This document shows, piece by piece, positions 21,739-32,868 of a stretch of 56,600 nucleotides of DNA. The first letter of the stretch is position 1; each line of letters begins with the position of its first letter. A program made the translations under genes and the position numbers. A model generated the notes under the pieces. That model was not told the origin of the DNA. It did not search any database and worked only from the letters and a program-made list of their open reading frames with translations. Source of the DNA: Conoideocrella luteorostrata (Eukaryota > Ascomycota > Sordariomycetes > Hypocreales > Clavicipitaceae); the NCBI GenBank assembly GCA_032433595.1, contig JASWJB010000293.1:1-56600 (forward strand), read 5' to 3'.

Positions 21739-24482
21739 ATGGATTCCTACAGCTCGTATCGTGACTCAGGACGATCGCCCTCTGACCGAACCTGGGGTCG
21801 CGATGAGTCCAGGACTCGAGAGGATCGCTCTGACACCTTCTACCGTGGCCGATCTCCGGGTAAGGGTAATTGCTCCTCAATCTGCTGGCGTCTAGTTGAC
21901 AGTCATGACTTGCCGATAATACGACCATCGTCTGAACACAAGCTAATGGGTTCCTGTGTAGGCAATGACCGGAGAGACCGCAGGCGTTCACGCTCCCCTG
22001 GGCCCGCAGTTGACCGATATGAACCTCGTTCTCGCCGAGACGACAGAGACAGAGACGACCGTCGAAGGATAACTTCACCTCCAGCCAACATTGATCGCTA
22101 TGTTCCGGGTCAAGAGGCTGCATCTCCCAGTGTAACTGTGAACCCTCTTGCAGATCCAGCCCGACTGCCCTACCAGGTAGGATTCTCGTACTTTGGCGAA
22201 TGGTGGAGGATGAACGAGAAAATAAAGGATGACAAAGATCGGGCCAAGAGTGGTCGCAGACGAGAACCAGACCGGGCCCGTGGTCCGGAAGAGCGTGAAA
22301 AGGAGAAAGTCAAAATTCAAGCTGCGTATGATGCTTACAAGGAAGAGTTACAAGCGAAAATGGCGCGAGCTTTCGTTGCGGAGCACAAGAAGGAACAGTG
22401 GTTCAAGGAGAGATACGAGCCACAGATCCGTGACGAGCTTCGGAGCAAGCTGAATGAGATTCGTCGCAGCGGCTATAGTCAGTGGGAACAAGATCTCGAG
22501 GCTGGGACATTTGATGAATTCTCACTTGAGGGCCTTCTGAAAGCTGAGAGCAACGGCTCTGGTGGGCTCGTAGAGAAGGAGGAGGGTGAGGCCACTGCCA
22601 CCAATGAGATTTTGGGCGTTGGCGATCTTCTCCCTGTCAATGGAGCTGACATTCGTGATGAGAACCAATTCCAACCCACCTTATTAATTAAGACGATTGC
22701 ACCGCATGTCAGTCGGCAAAATTTGGAAACTTTCTGTAAAGAAAACCTGGGCGAGGAAGAAGGTGGCTTTAAGTGGCTGTCACTTTCCGACCCCAACCCG
22801 AGTAAGAGATATCACCGCATCGGCTGGGTGATGCTTCATCCATCCTCAGAAACAGTCCTTCCAATCGATCGATCTGATCCAAAAGATGAGGATGGCGACG
22901 TGGACATAACAACCCCACCCCCAATATCAACTGCGGAGAAGGCACTAGAAGCAGTCAATGGCAAGACAGTGAAGGATGAGGTTCGTGGCGACTTTGTCTG
23001 CCACGTTGGAGTCCATAATCCGCCAAACAACCCTCGGAAGAAGGCGTTGTGGGATTTGTTCTCCGCTCCTGAACGTATTGAACGCGATCTTCTCTTAGTG
23101 CAACGACTAGTTTATAAATTTGAGGAGGATTTCGGCTCTGATTTCCAGGCTATTCCGAAGATTGAGGAGAAAGTGGATGATCTACGCAACGCTGGTCGTC
23201 TGCAGCCCGTCGTTGCGCCGACGCCCGCAAAGAAGGTACATAAACAGCGGGACGTCGTCCTCGATGTAGCCATGGACGATGAAGATGGTATGGTACAGGA
23301 AGAAGAGGAGGAAGAGGAAGATGGTGTCATTGATGAAGAAACCGATGATGAGGACATGCTAATCAAGAAGAAGCAACTCGATCTCTTGATTGAGTACTTG
23401 CGACGAGTGTTCAATTTTTGCTTCTTCTGTGTGTTCGAGAGTGACTCTGTCCATGAGTTGACGCGAAAGTGCCCAGGGGGTCATCTTCGTCGACCCAGAA
23501 GCACTTTGTCGTCTTCTGCAAGAGGCGTTGCCCGTGCAAGTGCCACCGGCGAACCATTCCCGGAGAAGAAGAAGGCAGATATTGAAGAAGCTGATGCGGA
23601 ACCTGCGGAAGGAGACAAGAAGATTCGAAACACATCCAGCAAGACCGAGCAGCAGTTGCTTCGGGCATACAACTGGGTCAAGACATTTGAAGACAAGATT
23701 ATGCAAATCTTAGAGCCACGAACGGTCGATATTCGCAAGCTTGGTGGTCGTACCGTCGACGAAGCCATCGAAGAAGAGTTGGCCAAGTTTGTAAAGCAAG
23801 AGGACGAGCATAAGTGGCGTTGCAAGGTTCCAGATTGTGCGAAGCTTTTCAAAGAGGAGCATTTCTGGAAGAAGCATATGGAAAAAAGACATGGCGAGTT
23901 TCTCGATAGCATGAAGCAAGAGGTTCGTTTAGATTACGATCCCAAAAAGAAAAAACCATTGGCATGTCAAACTAACCAAAAATGCGATAGTTCGAGCTCA
24001 TCAACGCCTATGTCATAGATCCTGCGCATATTGCACCTTCCAGGACTGATGCCAATTCAAATGGCCATTTCCCTCCTCCCAACGGCCAATCTGCCACTGG
24101 GACTCCTCGCGGGTTTAACCTACAACACTTTACTATGAATGGCATTATGGGCATGCCTGGTTTCCCGATGGCTGGTGGCAACTTCCCGCCAATGTTCCCG
24201 GGTATGCAAGCAGGTGGTTGGAATCCAATGAATGATGAACGATCCGGTGGTGGTCCCATCCGACGAGGTGGAATGAACCGGGGACAATATCGCACAGGAC
24301 CCTATGACCGTCGAGGCAATCGTTTTGACGGTGGCCGTAACCGAGTTGGTGGATCACGATGGGGAGACGGAGCTGGTGGCGCAGCCAGCGGACCTCGCGA
24401 AGCGGTACAGGGCCGTAGCTTAAAGAGCTACGAGGACCTTGACCATGTCTCTGGTGGTGGCGGAGGGGAACTCAACTATTGA
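21739..24482 (+). CDS. pir2: ARS2/Serrate/Pir2-family zinc-finger RNA-processing protein
   Basis: This is a nuclear cap-binding-complex partner that directs RNA processing and decay; the S. pombe homologue is Pir2. Exons are 21739-21859, 21962-23922 and 23991-24482, giving 857 aa. An Arg/Ser/Asp-rich start is followed by the Serrate/Ars2 N-terminal domain (PARLPYQVGFSYFGEWWRMN, then KKEQWFKERYEPQIRDELR). An acidic run of Glu and Asp (about residue 490) leads to the conserved LIEYLRRVFNFCFFC segment. The C2H2 zinc finger is WRCKVPDCAKLFKEEHFWKK plus HMEKRH, and the ELINAYVIDPAHIAP block follows after the splice. The tail is Gly/Arg/Met-rich (PMFPGMQAGG, RRGGMNRGQYR). Intron 1 (102 bp) is a multiple of three without a stop. 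Intron 2 has a GTTCGT donor, but the downstream family match shows it is removed. Confidence 0.93.
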
Positions 24483-25288
24483 GTTTGTATTTATTAGGAT
24501 ATTCGAACTGGAGTTTTATGTACTGAACCACATTGAACGAACGGTCGATCCGAGCAGATTGCAAGACTAGGATTATAAAATCGACGGCGAGGTGTACTAA
24601 TGGCACAACAGAGAGCGAACCTTGACTATTCTTGCAATAGCTTCTTGGTCATCATGGGGACGGGGAATGAAAATTTGCGTAACATTGGTTTCTACTTGTT
24701 CTAAATAGGCGCTAATCAGGAATCGGATTTAAATTTATGAAAGGAGATGGTAACAATAGTGCTCGTAACGACATGTGCTCACACCAAAAAAGCAGGGCTT
24801 GCCTCCACCAGCCTTAATTTTGTGCAAAGTCATCCATTTGGGAATTGAAGTGTCCTTTCACGCTCTTGTGGCACAGGTTTAGAGCAAGCAAACTTGTATC
24901 TTCCTGTCCTCCCAAACATTCATTGTCATAGGTTGGACGCTGATGGCCCCCGACTGGCAATAATGATAACACCATAGCTATTATCCTACTAGCAGCTTGG
25001 CCAGATTCTGTTCCTCCCATATCTAAGATATAAATGGGTTTTGGGGGGTTTTCTTTTTCTTGGCACACCTCTGATAATGCCCATGACGGTTGTGAGCGAG
25101 CTACAAAGTAGTTTCAACAGAGGCGGACGGCAGAATGTGGGGCAACGTCTAGAGACACATCAGACCAATAACATCCCGCGAAAAAGACCCCACCCCCACG
25201 AATCTTAGGATTAAATTTCACCTGCCGCTGTTTTCTCTATTTCAATCGGCATCGCAGATTTTGGTTGTCGTAGCCATCAACCGCCAAG
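24483..25288. other. Intergenic region, no gene recognised
   Basis: ARS2 3' region and PXR1 promoter. An 84-codon minus-strand frame at 24814-25068 has no recognisable domain. No repeat was noted. Confidence 0.55.
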
Positions 25289-26490
25289 ATGGGTCTGCTT
25301 GCCGAAAATAAAAGGTAATGATGATTCTTCTTGCGCCCCCAACCCCCCTTTCCAAGCTCCAAGCCCGCGGAAAAAAGCCTGAAAAAAAAAAACTGACAAG
25401 AACTGGCGCCTTAGTCGTTGCAAGATCAACAAAGACCCCAACAACACAAAATGGACCCGAGACACCACTACATTTGGTCAGAAAATCCTACGAGCGCAAG
25501 GCTGGCAGCCCGGTCAATTCCTCGGAGCGCAGGATGCGGCGCATTCTGACTTTCACGGTGCGGCCAATGCATCCTACATCCGAGTTGCTCTCAAAGACGA
25601 CATGAAAGGCCTGGGGTTCAACAATGCCAAGCAGGACCAGGTGACGGGTCTGGATGTCTTCTCCGACCTCCTCAGCCGGCTGAACGGCAAGTCGGAGGAT
25701 GATATCCAGAGCGATCAGCAGTCCCGGCTAGTCATGAAGACGCACCAATACGTGGAGGCTAAATGGGGGCCGATGCGGTTCGTCAGAGGGGGCCTGCTCA
25801 TTGGCGATGAGATGAAGGAGGAGCCTGTCGTCGGTTTTGAGGGCTCGACGGCCAGTTCGGATGCGGAGGACAAGCCTACGAAATCCAGTGAGGATAAGAG
25901 GAGCAGGAAGCGAAGGGTGGCCGATCTGGACGACAGCGAAACGGGATCGGGTCAAGACGCAGCGAGAAAACGGGAGAAGAAGCGCAGAAAAGAGGAGCGA
26001 AGGACTAAGAAATTAGCCGCTGAAACCGAAAACGATACTCCGGATGAAGAGTCTAGGCCGACAAAAAAGAAGGACAAGAAGGACAAATCAAAGTCGAAGT
26101 CGAAGTCGAAGTCAAAGTTGAAATCAAAGTCAAGTTCTAAAGCAGAGGACATCACCCAGGTAGATTCGAAGAAATCCAAGAAAAATATAATCGATATGAC
26201 GGACAAGAAGAAACGGAAGATTGCAGAAGAGGCAGGGACTGGGGGCTCGAACTCCGTGGCCGCATCAGTGCCAACTTCTACGCCCACCACGGGTACTTCA
26301 ACGCCAACGCCGGGGAGCCGGAACTTTGTTCGGTCACGTTACATTGCGCAGAAGAGACAGGCTGTGTTGGACACCAAAGCTTTGGCTCAGGTTAGTGCTG
26401 ATGTTGCTCTGTTGCTCTCGACGCTGCTATTACATCGTGAAAAACAAAGGCTAATTTGGCGACGCGCAGATTTTTATGATCAAAACGTAA
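25289..26490 (+). CDS. PXR1: G-patch protein Pxr1 (PinX1-related, rRNA/snoRNA processing)
   Basis: This is a nucleolar G-patch cofactor in pre-rRNA and snoRNA maturation; the family is also linked to telomerase inhibition. Exons are 25289-25314, 25415-26390 and 26470-26490, giving 340 aa. The start MGLLAENK is family-typical. After the first splice (acceptor TTAG at 25411-25414) comes KINKDPNNTKW, then the G-patch: FGQKILRAQGWQPGQFLGAQ and KDDMKGLGF. WGPMRFVRGGLLIGDEM closes the conserved half. The rest is Lys-rich, with a (KS)n run at about 26083-26127. The last exon is only 21 nt and encodes IFMIKT, the conserved C-terminus, which confirms it. Without that splice the frame would run on into the intron. 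The first acceptor is inferred from frame and the family start. Confidence 0.92.
26083..26127 (+). repeat. Lys-Ser coding tandem repeat in PXR1
   Basis: A run of AAGTCG/AAGTCA hexamers encodes alternating Lys and Ser in the basic tail of the G-patch protein. It is prone to slippage. Confidence 0.8.
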
Positions 26491-27050
26491 TTGCATCATT
26501 GCAGCAGTGCTTTATTCATTTTTGACACATGGAAAAATCTACGGGAAACTTGGGGCGTTTTGTATTTCAAATCTGGCGCAAATGAATGGGCATATTAGAA
26601 GGGGTTGCTATGTAGATCAGTTGCTCGACACAAGTAAACATAAGCAGTATGACAAAATAACCCACAGTACCAACTAGCAGCTTTTGGACTGATTGAACAG
26701 ACATGATCCAGACCAATTGTCCCAGCAAGGTTTGCGGGGACAATCGGCGAACATCTATCATACGGCGCGCTCATAGAGATAATATATTCATTTCCATTTT
26801 GATGCCTTTGGTATTACAGTAAAATACAAATTATAGGTTCTGCCAGTGCATACGCCTAGTACCCATTCTCAATGCCGTGACCATTTCCATCCGACTGATG
26901 TACAGGAATTTTGTAATACTCATCCCAGTGGTCTGGCTCGAGTAAAACTAATCTCACAATTTACTTGGAATTTCGGCCAAAGTAGCTACAAAATGTCAAC
27001 GACAAACATCCATATGCCCCAGCACGAGAAGGCGTCAAAGCGAGAACAAC
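26491..27050. other. Convergent intergenic region, nothing recognised
   Basis: Downstream region shared by PXR1 (+) and the 61-residue gene (-). It is AT-rich and has no supported feature. Confidence 0.55.
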
Positions 27051-27351
27051 TTACTTGTGGAACAGCTGGCCAAACATGCCCGCCTTGGACTGCTGGTCAG
27101 ACATACTTTGGCGACGAACGGCGTCCTGGTTATTTTTGTGTGTTTGGAGAGATTCAAAGGCGGGCATCCAGCCGGAGCTCTGGTCGCATTTCGCGATTAG
27201 CATACCAGGTGATAGAAGCGACATCTTGATTGCAGAGAAGCGTCGCCAAAAGGGCCTCGGACTCTGATCGTAGATGGGTGAGTGGATGACTTACTCGTCG
27301 GCGGGCACCAGTAGTGGTGGGAAGAGGGGGGTTCTGGCTTGGCTCGCTCAT
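27051..27351 (-). CDS. Small conserved-looking basic protein, 61 aa, two exons
   Basis: The product is of unknown function. Minus-strand exons are 27351-27295 (19 codons, MSEPSQNPPLPTTTGARRR) and 27179-27051 (42 codons and stop). The intron has a canonical GTAAGT donor, a GCTAAT branch site and a CCAG acceptor, and splicing joins RRR to SSGWMPAFESLQTHK. The C-terminal half reads NNQDAVRRQSMSDQQSKAG and ends MFGQLFHK. The Pro/Thr start, GARRR(S/R)S box, RRQS phospho-site-like motif and aromatic C-terminus resemble a class of small fungal proteins I have seen only as uncharacterised; that is memory, not a search. There is no signal peptide or membrane segment. The intact splice signals and stop make chance unlikely. 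Confidence 0.7.
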
Positions 27352-29662
27352 GATGACTTATGCTCGTGGTCAATGATGAGTAGGAGAGGTTTTTGGGTAT
27401 TTTGAGAATGTAGTGAGCAGAAATCGATGGTTTTGGTGATGTTTTGTATTGTAGCGACAGGAGGACAGGATATGTCAAGATGGCGCAAGACCGTCCATAT
27501 TTAAAGCTCCCAGCACGTTTACTAGAATCAGTCGAGGAAACATGATGGGGTGCAAGCACCAAAGCTATTCTCAATCTAACATGCAGCACATGTAGCGGAG
27601 CGAAGCCTCAGGCAGACCAGAACAGTTCAAGCAGTGCCGAGCAGGGCGGCGGGCAGAGAGGGGGGAGGGGTTTTCCATGGCGCTAAGTCCAATGACGTTT
27701 TGGTGGTTTCCCAATTGTAAGCTACGACTCGCCAGTTCGTGATGATTGGGGGTGACGATCCAAGCCACGGAGTAACCGTGGAGAACCAAGGAGGAAAACG
27801 CATGCGTGCAAGCGCTCCTACCTCTCCATCTAACGCCCGATTGGCAGAATATCATTGGCGAATTCAGACAAGTAAAGTTTTGGTTTTTGTCAGCATCATT
27901 GGGGGGTGGGGATGATGATGCATCAACGGTCATACCCCGCGGCATAGTCGCGTGATCGTAACCCGCCCAAGCCGGGCATTTCATCTGGATGCCATGAACA
28001 AAGAACAGGTGGTTTGAGGAACCTCGATTCCGGGACTTGTTTGGGGTACGTAATTGCTCCCTCCAAATCGAATATCAGTTTGACGCGAGCAGCCAATCTA
28101 GAGTTCATCTAGTTGTAGCCGCTCTTGAGAGATTCGTGGGGTCATAGGCCTCATGGACGTCTAGCATGACGATGGAACCCACCGAATCGTAGACGAAGTG
28201 GGGAAACCTTTTGGCATATCCGAGTAGTGGAAACAGTGAGGAACAAAAGGCACGCATTAACTATCTGATGTAGTTGTCGGGTGAGGTATCTTTGTTTCAG
28301 GCACACGCTATGGTACAACCGCTCTATACTATTGTATTGTTCCCCAGAAAATGCACGCCGAGGCGACTTTCGCTCAGTGCGAAACCCGCTGGCAAATCGA
28401 ATTCCCATTGACCTCCTCATTCTCTAGGGTAGGCGTAGGTGCCGCATAGAAACTCATAGCTCGGTTACGGCTCTGTGCGGACTCCTGCTGATGAACTCAC
28501 TGCGTTTTGTTGCGTGAAGAGGAAGATCAGCCAGACGCGACAAACAAGGGCTGCTAAGAGGGATTGGGCAGGCAAAAGTACTTACTGAGCGTGGTCCATA
28601 CCTTTGGCTGATAATTTGAACATTGGGAGTCTCCCTTTGAGATAAGTTTAGCCAACGCCAAAAGCCACGCGCAGCCGAGCATCAACCTCGCAGTGTTTAT
28701 TCAGCAACGCCGCGACACAAACTTCATCTCTTGCTTCTATTGGGGCATTCGTTGAGTACGCAACGATAACTAGTATTGCAATTCCCATGTGGTGGACCGA
28801 TTTGAGACGGGGCCACAAGGATAATGAGGGACGAGACTAGTTAGTTATAGAGCACATGACAGCAGCGGTAGGTAGACAAAAAGTGCGCATTCGCCTTGCA
28901 TTTTAGGCGAAGCCGCGTAGCCGCGATAATTAGAGGAATTTAATCACTCGTTATGCTGTGACAGGAAATAGGCTGTAGTTTGCGGTTGCAGTTGTCCTCC
29001 CATCATTCTTGTCTCCATTCCTGCCGGCTCTTTTACTTTCTTAATATTTTTATTTCCACATCTAGATTGGGCACATCATAAAATGAGGGGTGGGTCGGAG
29101 GCTACCACCAAATCCGTATATCCATCCGGCCTGACATTACAGCATGCATTCGTGTTCTCTGCACGAAGTACTCCGTATTGCATTGCACAATTACAACTTG
29201 CCAATCTCAGCTTTGCCCAAAACGCTGCGTCGGTAGATGTCTCGCCCGGCGACCCAGCAAGAAACGCTAGGAATCGCGGTCGTCCAAATTTTGTCTAATT
29301 ACGATATCTGTGAATGGTCAAGACCACGCAACCATGACACCCATCGCATTCCCAGGGCGATCTGAACTGACCTCCGGGCCATAAAAATAGAAGGCCGAAC
29401 TATCTCGGTCGCTACACCAACATTTCGCAAAATGGAATGGACTGTCTCAGCTGGTGACCTGCCGTCGTCACAGCGAAGGAAGGGACACAGTCTGTGGAGA
29501 CACAACCATATAAGGGCGATGTTGCGCCGCTCTCTTGGACACCATGGTTTGCTTCCGAACCCGCTCTGCCACGGCCTGCTTGTATCGATAAAAACATTTA
29601 ATACGACATCTATCACAGTTTGATCCCATTAGTTACTTCTATACCAAAGTCAACAAACAACC
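27352..29662. other. Intergenic region, no gene recognised
   Basis: About 2.3 kb between two short genes. Minus-strand frames at 27571-27984 and 29299-29616 show no domain, signal peptide or splice logic. A palindrome element lies at 29169-29177. The last 150 bp, with ATATAAGGG near 29510 and an A/C-rich leader before the ATG, look like the promoter of the small secreted peptide gene. Confidence 0.5.
29169..29177. repeat. TACTCCGTA element
   Basis: Single half-element copy in the gene-poor block. Confidence 0.7.
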
Positions 29663-29812
29663 ATGAAATTTGCCGCCCTATTTACCGCCCTCTCCGTCCT
29701 TGGCTTCGTCTCGGCCTTCGACGGTCCTGCGCCATTTGATCACGGCCAGCGACTTGACCATCGAGCTGAGGAGAAACTGGTCGATATGAAGGCTTCGAAT
29801 GGCCGTAACTAG
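29663..29812 (+). CDS. Small secreted peptide, 49 aa
   Basis: The product is not recognised. The ORF opens with MKFAALFTALSVLGFVSA, a clean signal peptide with an Ala-Phe type cleavage site, followed by about 31 mature residues (FDGPAPFDHGQRLDHRAEEK, then LVDMKASNGRN). It has no cysteine, so it is not a disulfide-rich effector; the mature part is charged and hydrophilic. A TATA-like ATATAAGG lies about 150 bp upstream, and the CAACAAACAACC leader is typical of well-translated fungal mRNAs. It may be the first exon of a longer relic: the mature part resembles the start of larger secreted enzymes, but no continuation was found. It sits alone in a gene-poor block. Confidence 0.55.
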   Translation: MKFAALFTALSVLGFVSAFDGPAPFDHGQRLDHRAEEKLVDMKASNGRN

Positions 29813-30360
29813 ACGGTGCAAAATAAGAGCTCAGTTCCTGCTAAAGGGTACGGCATAGACACTTGTGATACCAACCGCGAGAGGTTCGTCGCGGTTGTCA
29901 CCGTTTGTCTTCGTTTTCTCCTTCTTCACAGTCGGGCATTTTTTCTGATCTTTGATCCAAGTCTCCGTTAACGAGCGCCCGAAAATCGTAATGTCCATGC
30001 GCATTGAAAATTAATGGGAGTTGGCGCGATGGAACCTAATATTTATGGAGTTGTTATTGTTAAAAGGGATGCAGGTGCAAGGGCAGTGCGAAGGATGGAT
30101 GAACGCTCAGCGTATGTGAATCTATTCTGTTTAAAAGGCGTTAGCGACATTCAGGAAAACTGCTATTATCAATCACGAGTGATTACTTTGCCCTCTTACC
30201 ATTTCATCTTAACGAACCAATCCAACAGCTCAAGAATGCGTGAATAAATGCTGCAGCAAGCGACAAACTCGTATTCATTAAAGTCATTGTAGGCTTTCCT
30301 GCTGAACATATGTTTCAGGAAGTGTCTCCCATGTTGGTGGGTCGGTCACATAGATGAAGC

Positions 30361-30700
30361 TTACCTGCACACGAACCCCGGCAGCGATTGACATAACTTT
30401 GTCCTCGTTCGCATGAGTCCAGGCAAGCTTTTCTCTGCGCTTGCAGGTGAGGTAGGCTTCAAGGTCATTGGCGGAGACTTCTCGTCATGATGCTTGGCAT
30501 TTATGGCCGGTAGCTCTGTGGTGTGTTGCCTGCATGCCTCGTCGAAGACAGCAAGCTGCTCTTCCGATATGTTGTAAACACTCTTGGGAGCGTTCCATGA
30601 GCGCAGTGTGGCTGCAAAGTAGGAGCTAGCCAACGTCTTCTCTTTTCCAGGGGGTAAAGGCAGGCTAGAGACATTGCAGAGGACTGTCTTGAGAGCAATG
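30361..30700 (-). pseudogene. Possible decayed protein-coding ORF
   Basis: One minus-strand frame reads SYFAATLRSWNAPKSVYNI then SEEQLAVFDEACRQHTTELP. Near 30475 a +1 frame instead gives SANDLEAYLTCKRREKLAWT then HANEDKVMSIAAGVRVQ, followed by a GTAAGC donor-like site. Both parts look like protein, and they join only by a frame change, so either a frameshift or an unseen intron is present. The family is not recognised. Confidence 0.3.
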
Positions 30701-31178
30701 AAGCGAACGGAAGATAGACGGCAGCGGGAGTGAGCGGAAGAAGTCGATTGGGGAAGGAGACGACGAATTTAGGACATTAAGTAGACTAGGAGCAAATTTC
30801 ATCAAATCGCTTTTGTTCCCCGAGTACAGTCTTGAAAACCGGACAGATATACCACTCTGATGCATCGACGGTGATTGTACTCTAGACATAGCTGTTGACA
30901 AGCTCCTATAGTGTTTGAGAGGGATTCATCTTGAATTGCAATGCTTAATGGTATCCTCGTAGCCGGAGAGCGGAGAGCGAGAAACGAGTAATTGTCAATC
31001 AACTGGCAGAGCACCGAAGTGCGTCAACCCTTAGCGTCATTATCTGGCAGGAGTATCCATCATCTCAGGAAAGTGCATCCAAATTTCAGGAAGTTACGTC
31101 AACTAGACAAACCACACCATGACCTAAAGGGCGAAAAAGAGGCAGGAGCGACCTAATGAAAGGCAAGACGGACAACAT

Positions 31179-31339
31179 ACCAGTGAAGGGGGCAATGTAT
31201 TGCAAAGGAACGGCCCCAGCGGCCGTGGAGGCAACGACGATAGAGTACTTCGCGGCACCGTTCTTCTCAAGGGTCTTGACGAACTGGGCAACAGTGGACC
31301 GCTTCTGACCGACAGTAACGTAGACACAGTACAGAGTCT
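31179..31339 (-). pseudogene. Truncated ATP synthase alpha-subunit (atp1) fragment
   Basis: About 53 codons match the F1 alpha subunit downstream of its P-loop: [20 protein letters not shown], then [15 protein letters not shown] and [10 protein letters not shown]. The intact family continues with the MGEYFRDNG and DDLSKQA segments; neither follows. The fragment stops at a GTATGT donor-like site (31180-31175), so it may be one genomic exon copied with its intron edge. Upstream, the P-loop part (GDRQTGKT) is missing and the sequence becomes unrelated. It shows several changes from conserved positions (for example EN to KN, ATASEAAP to STAAGAVP), consistent with drift. It cannot encode a working subunit; a full atp1 must exist elsewhere. 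Confidence 0.75.
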
Positions 31340-32634
31340 GGGTGTTGATATAATGATGACGCTCCGAATGCTCGAGCCAACGGTCTTCAAAAGTAGTTTC
31401 CCTCGCAGGCAAGACAGAGAGAGGCCATGGGACAGCAGCCCTGCTTGGCAGTCCTGGGGCCCGTGCCGAGATCTATCATGGTAGCGAATGTTTCCTTAAC
31501 TCTTCAAATGCCATTCATTACTACAACTGGTCGTTCGTATCGTAGCACTATTTGTCCTATGTGCGGGCCAGGCGGCTAGGGCAACCGTCTAAGAGACGAA
31601 ACCGTAACTATCAGAGCATCCTGCACCGGCTCAGCTGTGGCATGTTCATGTGATGCGTCGAGCACCTGTGGTGAGGAGAACTGAGAGAGTTGGAAGAATT
31701 TCAAAGAGCTGTCTTTCGGTGTCATTGATCTGGCGGCATTGATTATAACCTAGGAGAACTGGAGAGAGAAAATGAGTCGGCAGAAACAGATCGCATCATA
31801 GCTAGAAGTCTGTAAAGAAATATGAGGTAGCTGGTCAACCCTGCAGCTATTAAGTGCCAGTGTTGATTTGAGTTCTTATTGGCAGGAAAATCTCCGCTGT
31901 TGGTCATTGAGCGCCTGAAGACCTATTCAAAATATGAAGAGCTTCCTGGTGTTGCCGTCAAATCTCTATCGCAACTCCTTCCAACACGAGCCTAGCGGAT
32001 CCAGAAGAATCCTAATTGATGTTTAAGAACCTAAAATATACTTGCTCGCGTCTGTCTAGAAGTCGGTCTATTTTTGGGCCGTCGTTACTTCACGCAAATG
32101 GACTTCCTGTAAACTAGACCATGCGGGCATATCCACATGACCTAAGTATCGAATGCAAAACAGAAATTGAAGACTAAGCTACCTGTTAAGCATGAAAGTG
32201 GCATACGATCTCCTTGGACTCTGCAGAGGGTGTTTCGTACTATCGAGTCGGTAAAGACCTGATATTCCTCCAATCAGTATGTTTAACCCGCTAGGTTCAG
32301 CGTTGTTTGCAGCTGTTCCTTGCCAAGCGCCAAGTTAGTGTCGAGGAAGAGTTCGGACTGTTGATATAACCCAATAAGCTGGAGGAATATGACAGAATAA
32401 ACCCTACAAGCAATTGGTGAAGAAAGCACTCGAGCTAATGAAGTATGTCGCTCGTACGAGTACAATTTGGGTAGGTGTTTCCGGCTTTACAAGACTTAGA
32501 AACGGCTACATGACTCAGGTTCCAGTTTCCTTTGAAGATATCTTGTATGGCTCGCTTTGGTCCTTTCGAATTCTTTCAGGAACTAATAGAAGCAGAAGAT
32601 AGCTTCCCTCCTTCGCTTGACAGCTGCAGCTCTC

Positions 32635-32868
32635 ATGGTCTTCGCTACGGTCGAAGCTACCGAGTACGCATGCACCGACGGTGCATACGAGAGTCGGGAA
32701 GCTTGTGCTCAATCCAAGCACAGATACAGCTATTCTTGCGGACTTGGAGGCTGCTGTCTCAAGGACATCGAAGTTGGAGGATTTTTAAACCCTATCAGGC
32801 AACTGGGAAAGAGTTCCTCCTGCAGGGCAACGACTGATAAACCTGCTAGGCCGTCCAGAAGACAGTAG
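32635..32868 (+). CDS. Possible cysteine-rich secreted protein (5' end uncertain)
   Basis: The frame from the ATG at 32635 encodes 77 residues. Reading in frame from 32605, the segment LLRLTAAALMVFATVEA looks like the hydrophobic core of a signal peptide, which suggests that the true start lies in an unseen upstream exon; an in-frame stop at 32587 rules out simple extension. The mature part, TEYACTDGAYESREACAQSK then YSYSCGLGGCCLKD, plus a later SSSCRATT, has six cysteines including a CC pair. That spacing fits small secreted cysteine-rich proteins of fungi. No family is recognised. It could be an effector-like gene or a relic. Confidence 0.4.
   Translation: MVFATVEATEYACTDGAYESREACAQSKHRYSYSCGLGGCCLKDIEVGGFLNPIRQLGKSSSCRATTDKPARPSRRQ

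Noticed and set aside
27571..27984. 137-codon minus-strand ORF
   Set aside because: No recognisable protein features and no promoter or splice context.
29299..29616. 105-codon minus-strand ORF upstream of the small secreted gene
   Set aside because: Trp/Arg/Cys-rich composition without a domain; it overlaps the likely promoter of the secreted peptide gene.
31200..31484. 94-codon plus-strand ORF
   Set aside because: Antisense shadow of the ATP synthase alpha fragment.
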